A stretch of DNA of 64,000 nt from Streptomyces hoynatensis (GCF_003626535.1 NZ_RBAL01000014.1:62001-126000); one strand, 5' to 3'; positions 1 through 8,601 are shown, counted from the stretch's first letter. A program made the numbers and translations. Notes: generated by a model from the letters alone, not told the origin.

Positions 1-97
1 CGAAGGTGCCGTGTCCGTCGTCGTCGGCGCACCCCGCGAGCGCGAACGTCGCCACCGTGGCGACGATCGGCAGGGCCAGCCGTATGGAGCTGCGCAT
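1..97 (-). CDS. Secreted lipoprotein, 5' end only (cut by window edge)
   Basis: The ATG at 97-95 opens a lipoprotein signal peptide with a lipobox ending LAGC, followed by an Asp-rich stretch; the rest lies outside the window. The 97 bases match 908-1004 (start of the next lipoprotein gene) with one mismatch that I can see, so this is a recent tandem duplicate. The upstream GAGGGGAT ribosome-binding sequence is also shared. The mature protein should be tethered to the outer face of the membrane. Function unknown. Confidence 0.8.
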   Translation of the reverse strand, partial: MRSSIRLALPIVATVATFALAGCADDDGHGTF

Positions 98-384
98 GGT
101 ATCCCCTCGTAGGAAAACTCTTGTTCCGCGTGTTCGCGGGCCGCGCCCGCGCCAACGGGCGGACCGAAGCGTCGCGCGCTCGTACCAGGGTGCCGGATCG
201 ATGCGCCGCGCTGGCGGGCGGGTCGTTCCCGCGTGCAAGCGATCTTGCCGAGTGGACGGCGCTCCGTGCCCCCGGGCCGTGCCGTTGCCGGGCCCGACCA
301 TCTTCGCCGGTGCGGCTCCCCGGGGCCATCCCCGGCGCATTGCGGATGCGTTGCAGAAGGCGGCGGCTCCCGGCGGGAACGCCG

Positions 385-422
385 ACGGGCGGCCCGGGCC
401 CGTCCTGGGCCCGGCCACCCGT
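385..422 (-). terminator. Hairpin downstream of lipoprotein gene
   Basis: A nearly perfect GC-rich inverted repeat (outer arms ACGGG/CCCGT, inner arms GGGCCC) lies just beyond the stop codon at 444. There is no U-tract, which is common for Streptomyces terminators. The rest of 98-443 holds no gene that I can support; its left end should carry the promoter of the edge lipoprotein. Confidence 0.5.
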
Positions 423-443
423 CGTTGGCGTTCGGCCGCGCTG

Positions 444-1004
444 TCAGCCGACGTTGACGTACGTCTCGGTCAGGCCCGAGGCCCAGACGACCTGGAGCGT
501 GCCGTCTCCGTTGAGGCTGAGGGTGGCCGTCATGTCGGTCCACTCCTGTTCGCCGTACACCGAGCAGCCGCCGAGCGTGAGGTTGGGACCGTTCAGCGTG
601 CCGGAGTCGCACAGGTCGCCTTCCGCACCCAGGTCCTCAAAGAAGGCGGCGCTCGTGCCCAGGATATAGAGGTTGTGCGACTCGTCCTGGTGGGTGGGGT
701 CGACGTACCAGTCGCCGTCGAAGGAGCCGTCGCTCATGCCGCCGCCCAGGCCGCCGTCGGTGGTGCCCCCGTCGGTGCTGCCGCCGTCGGTGGTGCCCGC
801 GTCGGAGCCGGTGTCTCCTTCGTCGGACGGCATGCTGGGCAGGTCGGAGTCGTCCGGGACGTAGTCGCCCGGGTCGATGGCCTCGCCGCCTCCGCCGCCG
901 ATGGCGCCGAAGGTGCCGTGTCCGTCGTCGTCGGCGCACCCCGCGAGCGCGAACGTCGCCATCGTGGCGACGATCGGCAGGGCCAGCCGTATGGAGCTGC
1001 GCAT
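444..1004 (-). CDS. Secreted lipoprotein, tandem paralogue family
   Basis: 186 aa. The start ATG at 1004 has GAGGGG upstream and opens a signal peptide of about 22 residues ending in the lipobox L-A-G-C23. A low-complexity Ser/Thr/Gly/Asp linker (about residues 55-85) precedes a globular region with a WYVDPT element, two or three cysteines (GDLCDSG, GGCSVYGE) and a C-terminal WASGLTETY strand. The WASGxxxTY ending, GD(L/V)C and YGE/LW blocks recur in the genes at 1226-1795 and 1960-2550, so these are paralogues with different linkers. It should be a lipid-anchored extracytoplasmic protein; I recognise no enzyme family. Confidence 0.8.
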   Translation of the reverse strand: MRSSIRLALPIVATMATFALAGCADDDGHGTFGAIGGGGGEAIDPGDYVPDDSDLPSMPSDEGDTGSDAGTTDGGSTDGGTTDGGLGGGMSDGSFDGDWYVDPTHQDESHNLYILGTSAAFFEDLGAEGDLCDSGTLNGPNLTLGGCSVYGEQEWTDMTATLSLNGDGTLQVVWASGLTETYVNVG

Positions 1005-1141
1005 GAAATCCCCTCGATACCTTGAGCCGGTGCCCGGCAGGGTATCGCGGCGGTGGCCGGGGGCGGCCGGCTGTTACGAGTCCATGCCAGGGGAGTGCCG
1101 TATGGAGACGCACGGCCGCCGCTCGCGGCGGGCGGGAACGT

Positions 1142-1177
1142 GACGGTGGCCGGGACCCGCGGGTCCCGGCCACCGTC
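1142..1177 (-). terminator. 36-bp perfect palindrome, probable terminator
   Basis: The 36 bases form a perfect inverted repeat with 18-bp arms and no loop, beginning GACGGTGGCCGG. It lies 48 bases past the stop codon of the lipoprotein gene at 1226-1795. There is no T-run. Position and strength suggest a U-less transcription terminator; a protein-binding site is the alternative. Confidence 0.6.
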
Positions 1178-1225
1178 TGCCTCCTCGATGACGGCCGGGC
1201 CCCGTCGGGCCCGGCCGCCGGTTCA

Positions 1226-1795
1226 TCAGCCCAGGCCCTCCAGGTCCTCCAGGTCGCTGAGGTCACCCAGGTCGCCCAGGTCCCCGAGGTCGCCCAGGTC
1301 CCCGAGCAGCGAGGTGTAGGTCTGGGTGGTGCCCGAGGCCCAGGTGACGTTGAGCGTGTCGCCGTCCATGGTCAGGGTCGCCTCCGTGTCGGGCCAGAGC
1401 TCGCTCCCGTACTGGGAGCACTCGACCGTCATGGTGCCGTCGCTGACCGAGCCGGTGCACACGTCGCCCTCTTCGCCGGAGTTCTCGACGAAGTTGGCGG
1501 AGCCGTCGCTGAACATCAGCGAGCTGGCGTCCGGCTCGTCGCCGGTCTCGCCGGTGGTCCAGAAGCCCTCAAGGTCTTCGTTGGTCGGGGCCGAGCCGCC
1601 GGCCGCGGCCGCTCCGCCGTCGCCGCCGTCGCTCTCGGCGCCGTCGTCGCCCTGCGCGTTCTCCTCGGTCTGCGACTGGCCGCCGCCCGTGCTGCCCGAC
1701 GACTCGTTGCTGTCGTCGTCGTCGCTGCAGGCGGTCAGGGCGAGCGCCGCCGCCGCCGCTATCGCGGGCAGGGCGAGCCGAATGTTCCTACGCAT
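1226..1795 (-). CDS. Secreted lipoprotein with C-terminal GDL repeats
   Basis: 189 aa. The ATG at 1795 follows the same GAGGGGATTTC leader as its neighbour. The signal peptide ends in the lipobox L-T-A-C23, followed by an acidic linker. The globular part shares with its paralogues a GFWTTG motif (GxWYxG in the others), GDVC, YGSELWPDTEATL and WASGTTQTY. The C-terminus runs into a tail of repeated Gly-Asp-Leu triplets (about residues 166-185) that the paralogues lack, encoded by a 9-bp-periodic repeat at about 1232-1305. Likely membrane-anchored and extracytoplasmic; function unknown. Confidence 0.8.
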   Translation of the reverse strand: MRRNIRLALPAIAAAAALALTACSDDDDSNESSGSTGGGQSQTEENAQGDDGAESDGGDGGAAAAGGSAPTNEDLEGFWTTGETGDEPDASSLMFSDGSANFVENSGEEGDVCTGSVSDGTMTVECSQYGSELWPDTEATLTMDGDTLNVTWASGTTQTYTSLLGDLGDLGDLGDLGDLSDLEDLEGLG

Positions 1796-1959
1796 GAAAT
1801 CCCCTCGTGCGTATGGGTGAACTGAGGGGTTGAGGTTAACGCAGTGACGGAGGGGGTAAGTGTCACTGTTACGCGCCTATGGCAATCGCCTCCATACTGC
1901 AACGTATGCCGACGCCGCCTGCGCGGCCCTTTCACCGGCTCTCCTCAAGTCCGCCCAGC

Positions 1960-2550
1960 TCAGAGGCCCTTGTGGTAGGTCTGGACGCGGCCCGAGGCCC
2001 AGGTGACCGTCATCGCCGAGTCCACCAGGGTCACGGTGGCGTGCGTGTCGGGCCACAGGGACTCCCCGATCTGGTCGCAGGTCACGTCCAGTTGCCCCCG
2101 GTCCACGGCGCCGTGGCACACGTCCCCCTCACCCCGTGGGTCGGTGTCCTCGTAGTAGGTGACGGCGTAGGCGGACTCGCCTGGGGTGCCGGGCTCGATG
2201 TCGATGGCCGGGTCCTCGGGGGCGTAGCCGACGTACCAGCTGCCGGCCAGCTCCTCGTTGTCCGGCACCCGGCCCTCCCGGGGGCCCGGGGAGGCGCCGC
2301 CGGGGTCCCCCGAGGAGGCGGCGGGGCGGGGCGTGGGCCCGCCCGGCTCCTCCTTTGCGCCGGCCCGTTCCCGGGCGGAGCCGGGCGACCCGCTTCCTGC
2401 GGTCGCGCCGGGGCCCGCCGGGTGGGCGGGTTCGCCGCCCGGGTGGCCGTCCTGGCGCGGGGCGGCGTCGCCCCCGCAGCCGGTGAGCGCCAGGAAGGCG
2501 GCCGCGGCGACGGCGGGCAGCGTCCTCCTCGTTGGCCTGTGCAATGACAT
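1960..2550 (-). CDS. Secreted lipoprotein, third paralogue
   Basis: 196 aa from the ATG at 2550, chosen because GGGAGG sits about six bases upstream and the signal peptide (twin Arg near the N-terminus, hydrophobic Ala/Leu core, lipobox L-T-G-C) then has normal length; a longer in-frame start at 2622 would put charged sequence before it. A Pro/Gly/Ala linker leads to the family core: SWYVGY, GDVCHG, CDQIGESLWPDTHATV and WASGRVQTY. Lower similarity to the other two copies suggests an older duplication. Function unknown. Confidence 0.75.
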   Translation of the reverse strand: MSLHRPTRRTLPAVAAAAFLALTGCGGDAAPRQDGHPGGEPAHPAGPGATAGSGSPGSARERAGAKEEPGGPTPRPAASSGDPGGASPGPREGRVPDNEELAGSWYVGYAPEDPAIDIEPGTPGESAYAVTYYEDTDPRGEGDVCHGAVDRGQLDVTCDQIGESLWPDTHATVTLVDSAMTVTWASGRVQTYHKGL

Positions 2551-2757
2551 CCCTCGCCTCCCGGTTCGGCGCCTGCTCGGTGTCTTCTCGGCGTGGTGCC
2601 GGCGCCTTCGCCCCCTGTGCAACGCGGGGGTGCCCCCTCCCGGAACGGGTGCGCCACCCGCTTTCCGCGCCCGGGTGAGCGCGCCGGGCGGCTCCGGGCG
2701 GAATGCGGCTCGCCCGAGCCGGAGATGACGCCGGTTGAGGAGGCGGGGCAGGCGCCG

Positions 2758-2862
2758 GGAACGGAAGTCGCGCGGGAGGGAACGGAAGTCGCGCGGGTGG
2801 GAACGGAAGTGGCGCGGGTGGGAACGGAAGTCGCGCGGGTGGGAACGGAAGTGGCGCGGGAG
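2758..2862. repeat. 21-bp minisatellite, five copies
   Basis: Five head-to-tail copies of a 21-bp unit beginning GGAACGGAAGT, varying at two or three positions, with a partial sixth. They lie in the 438-bp gene-free stretch 2551-2988 between the lipoprotein promoter and the end of fahA. The plus strand is open here, but only as a shadow of base composition. I see no other feature in the stretch. Confidence 0.8.
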
Positions 2863-2988
2863 GGAACGGCAAAGGAATGGCGAAGGGCCGGGAAGGAACG
2901 GCGAAGGAGCCGGGGAAAACGGGGAAAAGGGGCGGCGCGGGCCGGAAGGGCGTGCGAGGCGGAAAGTGCGGGCGGGAATGGCGAAAGG

Positions 2989-4191
2989 TCAGCGTGCGGG
3001 CAGAATGCGCCCGCTGACCTCGGCGAGCCCGATCCGGCTGCCGCCGGGGCCAGGTGCCCAGGCCGTGAGGCTGACCTCGTCACCGTCCGCGAGGAACGTC
3101 CGTTCCATGCCGCCGAGTCGGAGCGGCCGGCGGCCACCCTCCGTGAGTTCGAGCAGGCAGCCGCGCTGGTCCTCGCCCGGGCCGCTGACCGTGCCCGAGG
3201 CGTACAGGTCGCCGGTGCGCAGCCGGGCGCCGTTGACCGTCAGGTGGGCCAGTTGCTGGGCGGGCGTCCAGTACATCGCGGCGAACGGCGGCTCGGCGAT
3301 CAGGTGGCCGTTCAGCCGCACCTCAAGCCGCAGGTCGAGCCCCTCAGGCGGCAGGCCGGCGTCGTCCAGGTAGGGCAGCGGGGGGTGGGTGCGCGGCGGG
3401 GGCGGCACCCGGGCGGCCTCCAGCGCGTCGAGCGGCGTCACCCAGGCGGCAAGCGAGGTGGCGAAGGACTTGCCGAGGAAGGGGCCGAGCGGCACGTACT
3501 CCCAGCCCTGGATGTCGCGGGCCGACCAGTCGTTGAGCAGGCAGAGGCCGAAGACGTGCTCGCGGTACGCGTGCTGGGGAACGGCGGTGCCGGGGGCCGA
3601 GGGCACGCCCACCACGAAGCCGACCTCGGCCTCGAAGTCCAGGCGCCTGGTGGGCCCGAAGGCCGGCGTCTCCGCGCCCCGCGGGGGCCTGCCCTGGCCG
3701 TGCGGCCTGACCACCGGGCTGCCCGAGACCTGCACGCTGCCGGCCCGCCCGTGGTAACCGATGGGGAGGTGCTTCCAGTTGGGCGGGAGGCCGGGGGCCT
3801 GCGGGCGCAGGATGCGGCCGACGGCGGCGGCGTGGTGCTCGCTGGCGTAGAAGTCCACGTAGTCGGCCACCTCGAAGGGCAGATGCATCCGCACGGCGCC
3901 CAGGGGCCGCAGGAAGGGGCCGAGCCGCTCGGCGGCGTCCGGCCCGGACAGCCAGTCCTGGACCCGCGCGCGCACCGCCCGCCAGGCCGCGGGGCCCGCG
4001 GCCAGCAGCGGGTTGAGCGAGGGGCGGGTCAGCAGTTCGGCGTGTGGCGCGCCGAGTGCCGCGGCGGCGGCACCCAGGTCGAGCACCCGGCCGAGATGGC
4101 GGACGCCGAGCCGCCGTTCGCCGGGCCGCTCCGCCGTGCTGAACACGCCGTAGGGCAGGTTCTCGATGCCGAAAAGGCCGTCCTCGGGCAT
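2989..4191 (-). CDS. fahA: Fumarylacetoacetase
   Basis: 400 aa, normal for the family. It would cleave fumarylacetoacetate to fumarate and acetoacetate, the last step of tyrosine/homogentisate breakdown in the cytoplasm. The sequence shows the FAH signature: LLNDWSARDIQGWEYVPLGP followed by LGKSF and a WVTPLDAL block, preceded by the DFEAEVGFVVG segment that supplies metal-binding acidic residues. Start ATG at 4191 with AGGG about eight bases upstream; a GTG three codons earlier is possible. It stands alone: no homogentisate dioxygenase is adjacent. It is divergent from the polyprenyl synthase gene with a 150-bp promoter space. Confidence 0.92.
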   Translation of the reverse strand: MPEDGLFGIENLPYGVFSTAERPGERRLGVRHLGRVLDLGAAAAALGAPHAELLTRPSLNPLLAAGPAAWRAVRARVQDWLSGPDAAERLGPFLRPLGAVRMHLPFEVADYVDFYASEHHAAAVGRILRPQAPGLPPNWKHLPIGYHGRAGSVQVSGSPVVRPHGQGRPPRGAETPAFGPTRRLDFEAEVGFVVGVPSAPGTAVPQHAYREHVFGLCLLNDWSARDIQGWEYVPLGPFLGKSFATSLAAWVTPLDALEAARVPPPPRTHPPLPYLDDAGLPPEGLDLRLEVRLNGHLIAEPPFAAMYWTPAQQLAHLTVNGARLRTGDLYASGTVSGPGEDQRGCLLELTEGGRRPLRLGGMERTFLADGDEVSLTAWAPGPGGSRIGLAEVSGRILPAR

Positions 4192-4341
4192 GCCGGTCAC
4201 CCTAGTGCCGTCCCCGGGCGGCTTCGCCGGCTTCCGGCAAACCCGCCCCGCCACCGCGCGAGACGGTACGTCCCCGCGTTGATCCACTTCGAACCGGCTA
4301 CGCTGCCGGAGACAACGCACCGAAAAGACAGGGGATCGCTC

Positions 4342-5352
4342 GTGACCGTCGTGGGGCCCTTCGGGGCGAGCGTGCGGGACCCCGCGCTGGAGGCCGATGT
4401 CCAGGCGGGGCTGAGGGCCGTCGAGACGGGTCTGATCGAGGCCACCAAGAGCGACGTCCCCTTTATAACGGAGACGGCGCAGCACCTGGTGCGCGCGGGT
4501 GGCAAGCGCTTCCGGCCTCTTCTCCTGCTGCTGGCGGCCCAGTTCGGCGATCCGTACGCGCCGGGCGTGGTCCCCTCCGCGGTGGTGGTGGAGCTGACGC
4601 ACCTGGCGACGCTCTACCACGACGACATCATGGACGAGGCGCAGGTGCGCCGCGGGGTGCCCAGCGCCAACGCCCGCTGGAGCAACTCGGTGGCGGTGCT
4701 CACCGGCGACTTCCTCTTCTCGCGGGCCTCGACCATAGTGGCCGACCTCGGCCCCGAGGCCGTCCGGATTCAGGCGGAGGCCTTCGAACGCCTGGTGACC
4801 GGGCAGATCCAGGAGACCGCGGGGCCGCAGGAGGGCGAGGACCCGATCGCGCACCATCTGGAGGTGATCGCGGGCAAGACGGGCTCGCTGATCGCCGTCG
4901 CCGGGCGCATGGGCGCGATGACGGCGGGCGCGTCCGAGAGCGTCGTCGACACCCTGGCCCAGTACGGGGAGCGGATCGGCATCGCCTTCCAACTCGCCGA
5001 CGACGTCCTCGACATCGCCAGCGAGGGACAGGAGTCGGGGAAGACGCCGGGCACCGACCTCAAGGAGGGCGTGGCCACGCTGCCGGTGCTGCGGCTGCGG
5101 GAGATGGTCGCACGCGGCGGCTCGGCCGGGGACCGGGAGCTGCTCGACCTGCTGGCGGGCGACCTCAGCGACGACGCGCGGCACGCCGAGGCGCTGGCCA
5201 GGCTGCGGGCGCACCCGGCGCTGGAACGGGCGCGGCAGGACGCCCTCTCGTTCGCGACGCAGGCGCGGCAGACGCTCGAACCGCTGCCGGACATCCCGGC
5301 CAGGGCGGCGCTCGCCGAGCTGTGCGACGCGGTCGCGGACCGGACGGCGTAA
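4342..5352 (+). CDS. Long-chain polyprenyl diphosphate synthase
   Basis: 336 aa. It would condense isopentenyl diphosphate with allylic diphosphates to give the polyprenyl tail, in actinomycetes probably for menaquinone. Both Asp-rich motifs are present: DDIMD at residues 94-98 (in LYHDDIMDEA) and DDVLD within FQLADDVLD; the GGKRFRP isopentenyl diphosphate motif is at 53-59. The GTG at 4342 is chosen because AGGGGA lies six bases upstream and the protein then begins at the family's conserved N-terminus; the frame stays open far upstream only through GC bias. Proximity to respiratory genes fits a quinone role. Chain length cannot be read from sequence by eye. Confidence 0.92.
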   Translation: MTVVGPFGASVRDPALEADVQAGLRAVETGLIEATKSDVPFITETAQHLVRAGGKRFRPLLLLLAAQFGDPYAPGVVPSAVVVELTHLATLYHDDIMDEAQVRRGVPSANARWSNSVAVLTGDFLFSRASTIVADLGPEAVRIQAEAFERLVTGQIQETAGPQEGEDPIAHHLEVIAGKTGSLIAVAGRMGAMTAGASESVVDTLAQYGERIGIAFQLADDVLDIASEGQESGKTPGTDLKEGVATLPVLRLREMVARGGSAGDRELLDLLAGDLSDDARHAEALARLRAHPALERARQDALSFATQARQTLEPLPDIPARAALAELCDAVADRTA

Positions 5353-5365
5353 CGGGCCTGGGGCA

Positions 5366-5497
5366 CGGCGAACGGCCGTGCGCCGGGCGGCGAACGGCCG
5401 TCCCCGAGGCGGCGAAGGGCCGTGCGCCGGGCGGCGAACGGCGGTCCCCGGGGCGGCGAAGGGCCGTGCGCCGGGCGGCGAACGGCCGTGCCCGGGG
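5366..5497. repeat. 22-bp tandem repeat, six copies
   Basis: Six contiguous imperfect copies of a 22-bp unit beginning CGGCGAACGGCCGT, alternating between two subtypes (ending TGCGCCGGG or TCCCCGAGG), directly after the polyprenyl synthase stop. The 340-bp stretch 5353-5692 has no gene. The GC-rich units could fold and act as a terminator region, but that is inference. Confidence 0.8.
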
Positions 5498-5692
5498 CGG
5501 CGGGTGGCCTGCCCGGGCGGCGGGGGGATTGCGGCGGCGCCCGCCCTGGGTACATCCCCTACGGGTTCAGGCCGTACGCGCGGCCACGCGGTCATCCCTT
5601 GGTAGTACGCGGATCGATCCCGATGGCTGATGTCTGAATGGCCCCGGCCTGGTGCACTTGGTAGTGCCGAGAACCGAGTGGAGGGGCATCAG

Positions 5693-6730
5693 ATGGCAAT
5701 GCACAGGAGTATCCGCCGGGCGGCCGTGCCGACCGTCGTGCTCGCCGGGCTCGCCGCGGTGGGGGTGGGAGTGTGGCCGGCGCTGGCCAGCGACGGAGGC
5801 CCCGACCTTCCCGACGTGTCGGCCGAGGACCTGCTGGTGCGGATGGCCGAGTCGGACGCGGAGCAGCTGTCGGGGACGGTGCGGGTGCAGACCGACCTCG
5901 GCCTGCCGGAGTGGGGCGGCATGCTGGACGGGGTGCTCGACGGCCTCGACGGCCCGGCCGGGCGCCTGGCGGGGCTGGCGACCGGGGACGGCACGCTGCA
6001 GGTGGCGATGGACGGGCCGGAGCGGCAGCGGGTCTCCCTGGTGGACGGCTCGGAGGAGCTGACCGTGATACACGACGGCGACCGGCTCTGGCTCTACGAC
6101 AGCGAGGAGGGCACGGTCTACCGCTCCGAGCTTCCCGAGGAGGCCGCGGAGGGGGAGGCGAGCCCGGAGGCTCCCGGGGACCTGACGCCGCGGGAGGCCG
6201 CGCAGCGGCTGCTGGACGCGGCCGGGGAGCACGCGGACATCTCCGTGGACGGCACCGCCAGGGTGGCGGGCCGCAGCGCCTACCAGCTGGTGGTGCGCCC
6301 GGCCGGGGAGGACGCGCCGCTGGAGCGGCTGCGGATATCCGTGGACGGGGAGACCGGGGTGCCGCTCGCGCTGACGGCGGACGGGCCCGGCGGGCGTTCG
6401 GTCGACGTCGCCTTCACGCAGATCGACTACGCCAAGCCGGCCGGCGCGGTCTTCGACTTCACCCCGCCCAGCGGGGCGGAGGTCCGGGACCTCGACCCGC
6501 AGGCGCTGCTCGGCGGGCTGCTGCCCGAGGGCGTCGAGCTGCCGGGCGGCGAGGGCACGGACGAGACCTGGCTGCCGGACCCGGAGGAGTTCGAGGGGCT
6601 GGACGAGCTGGAGGGCGACATGCTGGAGGGGCTGGAACGGCTGGAGGACGTGCCCGAGTTGCAGGGGCTCGCCGAGCACCTGACCGGCCTGCTGGACGAG
6701 GCGGCCGCCGCCTCAGGGGACCGCGCCTGA
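5693..6730 (+). CDS. Secreted LolA/RseB-like protein
   Basis: 345 aa. The ATG at 5693 has GGAGGGG seven bases upstream. A signal peptide (twin-Arg-containing n-region, hydrophobic core, AxA-type site near ALA-SD) leads to a domain of the LolA/MucB-RseB/DUF2092 type: DLLVRMAES, then beta-rich text such as DRLWLYDSEEGTVYRSELP, RSAYQLVVRP and DVAFTQIDYAKP. The C-terminal 80 residues are acidic and Leu-rich. Such proteins bind lipids or sense envelope stress; the substrate here is unknown. Streptomyces relatives often precede ABC transporter genes; none follows here. 6731-6969 downstream is empty GC-rich sequence. Confidence 0.75.
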   Translation: MAMHRSIRRAAVPTVVLAGLAAVGVGVWPALASDGGPDLPDVSAEDLLVRMAESDAEQLSGTVRVQTDLGLPEWGGMLDGVLDGLDGPAGRLAGLATGDGTLQVAMDGPERQRVSLVDGSEELTVIHDGDRLWLYDSEEGTVYRSELPEEAAEGEASPEAPGDLTPREAAQRLLDAAGEHADISVDGTARVAGRSAYQLVVRPAGEDAPLERLRISVDGETGVPLALTADGPGGRSVDVAFTQIDYAKPAGAVFDFTPPSGAEVRDLDPQALLGGLLPEGVELPGGEGTDETWLPDPEEFEGLDELEGDMLEGLERLEDVPELQGLAEHLTGLLDEAAAASGDRA

Positions 6731-6969
6731 GGGGCGCCCCGAGGGCGTCCCGGCCCGGCGCCGCCGCCCGCCCCCGGGCGGCGGCCCCGGGGCTTGCCGG
6801 GACGCGGCCCGCGGCCGGCCCGGCCCGCACGCGCTCGCCCCTCACCCGCCCGTGCGGTACGGGGCGTTGGGGGCGGGGCCGTGCGGGCCAGGGGCGTTGG
6901 GGCCCGGGGCCTTGAGGGCGGGGCCGTTCCCGGCCGGCCGTGTGCCGGGGGCGTGGCGGCCGGGGCGGG

Positions 6970-7863
6970 TCAGGCCGCCTGCATCGCGGGCCTGAAGACC
7001 TCCTCGCACCACTGCCGGAAGGTGGTGGGGGTGTCGGCGGCGTGCTGTGGCGTGCGGGCGACCCCGTGGTCGAGGCCGTTCTCCTTGGCCGCGATCATGT
7101 CCAGCATGGCCTGCGCCATGGCCTCGGACGTGCCGAGGCCGGTGAGCTGTTCCCGGAGCGCCTCGGCCGGGATCTGCCGGTAGGAGACGGGGGTGCCGAG
7201 CACCTCGGAGACGATCGCGGCCATCTGCTCGTTCGACAGGTCCTCGGGGCCGAGCAGGGGGATCTCCTCCCGGCCCGACCAGGTGTCGTCGAGCAGCAGG
7301 CGGGTGGCGACCGCCGCGATGTCGCGGGTGGCGACGGCGGGCAGCGCGAAGCCGGGGTCGAGGACGCCGAAGAAGGCGCCCTGTGCCTTGATCACCTCGA
7401 CCTGGCGCAGCAGGTTGTCCATGAAGGTGGCCGCGGCCAGGGCACGGAAGGCGACGCCGGTGCCGGCGATGAGGTCGTCCATGGCCAGGGAGGCGGTCAC
7501 GTGCCCGGCGTGGCCCGCCTGGGCGGTGCCGCGGCCCAGGCCGCTGACGTCCACGACGCGCTTGACCCCGCGGTCGCGCAGGGCCTCGGCCGCGGGCCGG
7601 GTGAAGCCGGAGAACGCCTCGTCTACGCTGGCCGCGTGGGGGTCGCCGGGCAGCAGCCAGAACACGGCGTCTGCCCCGTCGAAGGCGCGGTCGACGATCC
7701 GCGGATCGCCGTGCGAGCCCTGGACGACCTCGACCTGCTCACGGACGCCCGGGGCCAGCCTGGCCGGGTCGCGAACGACGACGCGGACCTTCTCCCCGCC
7801 CGCGAGGACCCCGTTCAGGACCTGGTGCCCGATCTTTCCGGTAGGTGCGGTGATGACGATCAT
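6970..7863 (-). CDS. NmrA-type NAD(P)-binding oxidoreductase
   Basis: 297 aa. The N-terminal Rossmann motif is TAPTGKIGHQV (residues 5-15), the atypical short-chain reductase form of the NmrA/TMR group. RVVVRDP after the second strand suggests NADP preference. The classic YxxxK pair is not evident, as usual for NmrA-like proteins, so it may be a redox sensor or a quinone reductase. The ATG at 7863 has GGGAGAG upstream. It is divergent from the TetR gene at 7945, with a palindromic operator between them, so it is probably repressed by that regulator. Confidence 0.85.
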   Translation of the reverse strand: MIVITAPTGKIGHQVLNGVLAGGEKVRVVVRDPARLAPGVREQVEVVQGSHGDPRIVDRAFDGADAVFWLLPGDPHAASVDEAFSGFTRPAAEALRDRGVKRVVDVSGLGRGTAQAGHAGHVTASLAMDDLIAGTGVAFRALAAATFMDNLLRQVEVIKAQGAFFGVLDPGFALPAVATRDIAAVATRLLLDDTWSGREEIPLLGPEDLSNEQMAAIVSEVLGTPVSYRQIPAEALREQLTGLGTSEAMAQAMLDMIAAKENGLDHGVARTPQHAADTPTTFRQWCEEVFRPAMQAA

Positions 7864-7903
7864 GACTTCTCTCCCATGGAAGGGGACGGCAATGCCTCGA
7901 CAG

Positions 7904-7926
7904 GTAAACTCTACCGTACCGTTTAC
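7904..7926. promoter_or_regulatory. Probable TetR operator in divergent promoter region
   Basis: GTAAAC and GTTTAC form perfect 6-bp arms separated by 11 bases. The AT-rich palindrome stands out in a GC-rich background, midway between the NmrA-type gene (start 7863) and the TetR gene (start about 7945), as expected for an autoregulated divergent pair. Confidence 0.7.
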
Positions 7927-7944
7927 TTCTCGGGGTGGGTGCCG

Positions 7945-8601
7945 GTGACCGGGGCGGAGGGGCCGCGCAGGCGTGGCGAGCAGCGCCGCGGGGAGGAGCT
8001 GCGCCGCCACATCCTCTTCGTGGCCAAGGACGTGTTCCTCGAAAGCGGCTACGAGCGGGCGTCGATGGATGCCGTGGCGGCGCGCGCCGGGACCTCGAAG
8101 CGCTCGCTGTACGCGCACTTCGAGAGCAAGGACAAGCTCTTCCTCGCCGTCCTCGGACTCATCCGGGAGCTGTACCTGGGGAGGTTGCGGACCCCGGACG
8201 CGTACGCCGACGACCCGGCGGAGGCGGTGGCGCTGTTCTGCGACCGGTTCCTGCGCCTGATGGTGTGGGAGCCCCAGGTGCAGACCTGCCGGCTGAGCAT
8301 GGCCGGGGCCGAGCGGCAGCCGGAGCACGCGCACGCCTACTTCGACGCCGTGTTCGCCAGCGCCTACGAGCGGCTGGCCGCCTACCTGTCCGAGCGGTAC
8401 GGGCTGGAGGGGGCCGAGGCGCCGGCGCTCGCGGAGGACCTGCTCGGCCGCACCGTGCTGCCGCGGCTGTTCCGCACCCTGCTCGGTATCGAGCCGGCGG
8501 CCAAGGAGCCCCCGGCCGAGGCCCCCGCGGCCGAGGGCGCGGAACTGGACGCGATCCGCCGCCTGGTCGCGGCGGCCCTGCCCGGCGGAGCGGCCGGGTA
8601 G
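7945..8601 (+). CDS. TetR-family transcriptional regulator
   Basis: 218 aa. The N-terminal helix-turn-helix (about residues 15-60) reads ILFVAKDVFLESGYERASMD, then VAARAGTSKRSLYAHFESKD, a standard TetR DNA-binding domain. The C-terminal helical ligand domain is variable. An ATG at 7876 would extend the protein across the operator, so a GTG at 7945 (GGGG nine bases upstream) or 7939 is preferred. It probably represses itself and the divergent NmrA-type gene. Confidence 0.85.
   Translation: MTGAEGPRRRGEQRRGEELRRHILFVAKDVFLESGYERASMDAVAARAGTSKRSLYAHFESKDKLFLAVLGLIRELYLGRLRTPDAYADDPAEAVALFCDRFLRLMVWEPQVQTCRLSMAGAERQPEHAHAYFDAVFASAYERLAAYLSERYGLEGAEAPALAEDLLGRTVLPRLFRTLLGIEPAAKEPPAEAPAAEGAELDAIRRLVAAALPGGAAG

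Noticed and set aside
2593..4341. Very long plus-strand open frame leading into the polyprenyl synthase
   Set aside because: It is antisense to fumarylacetoacetase and crosses a minisatellite; similarity to polyprenyl synthases begins only at the GTG at 4342, which has its own ribosome-binding site.
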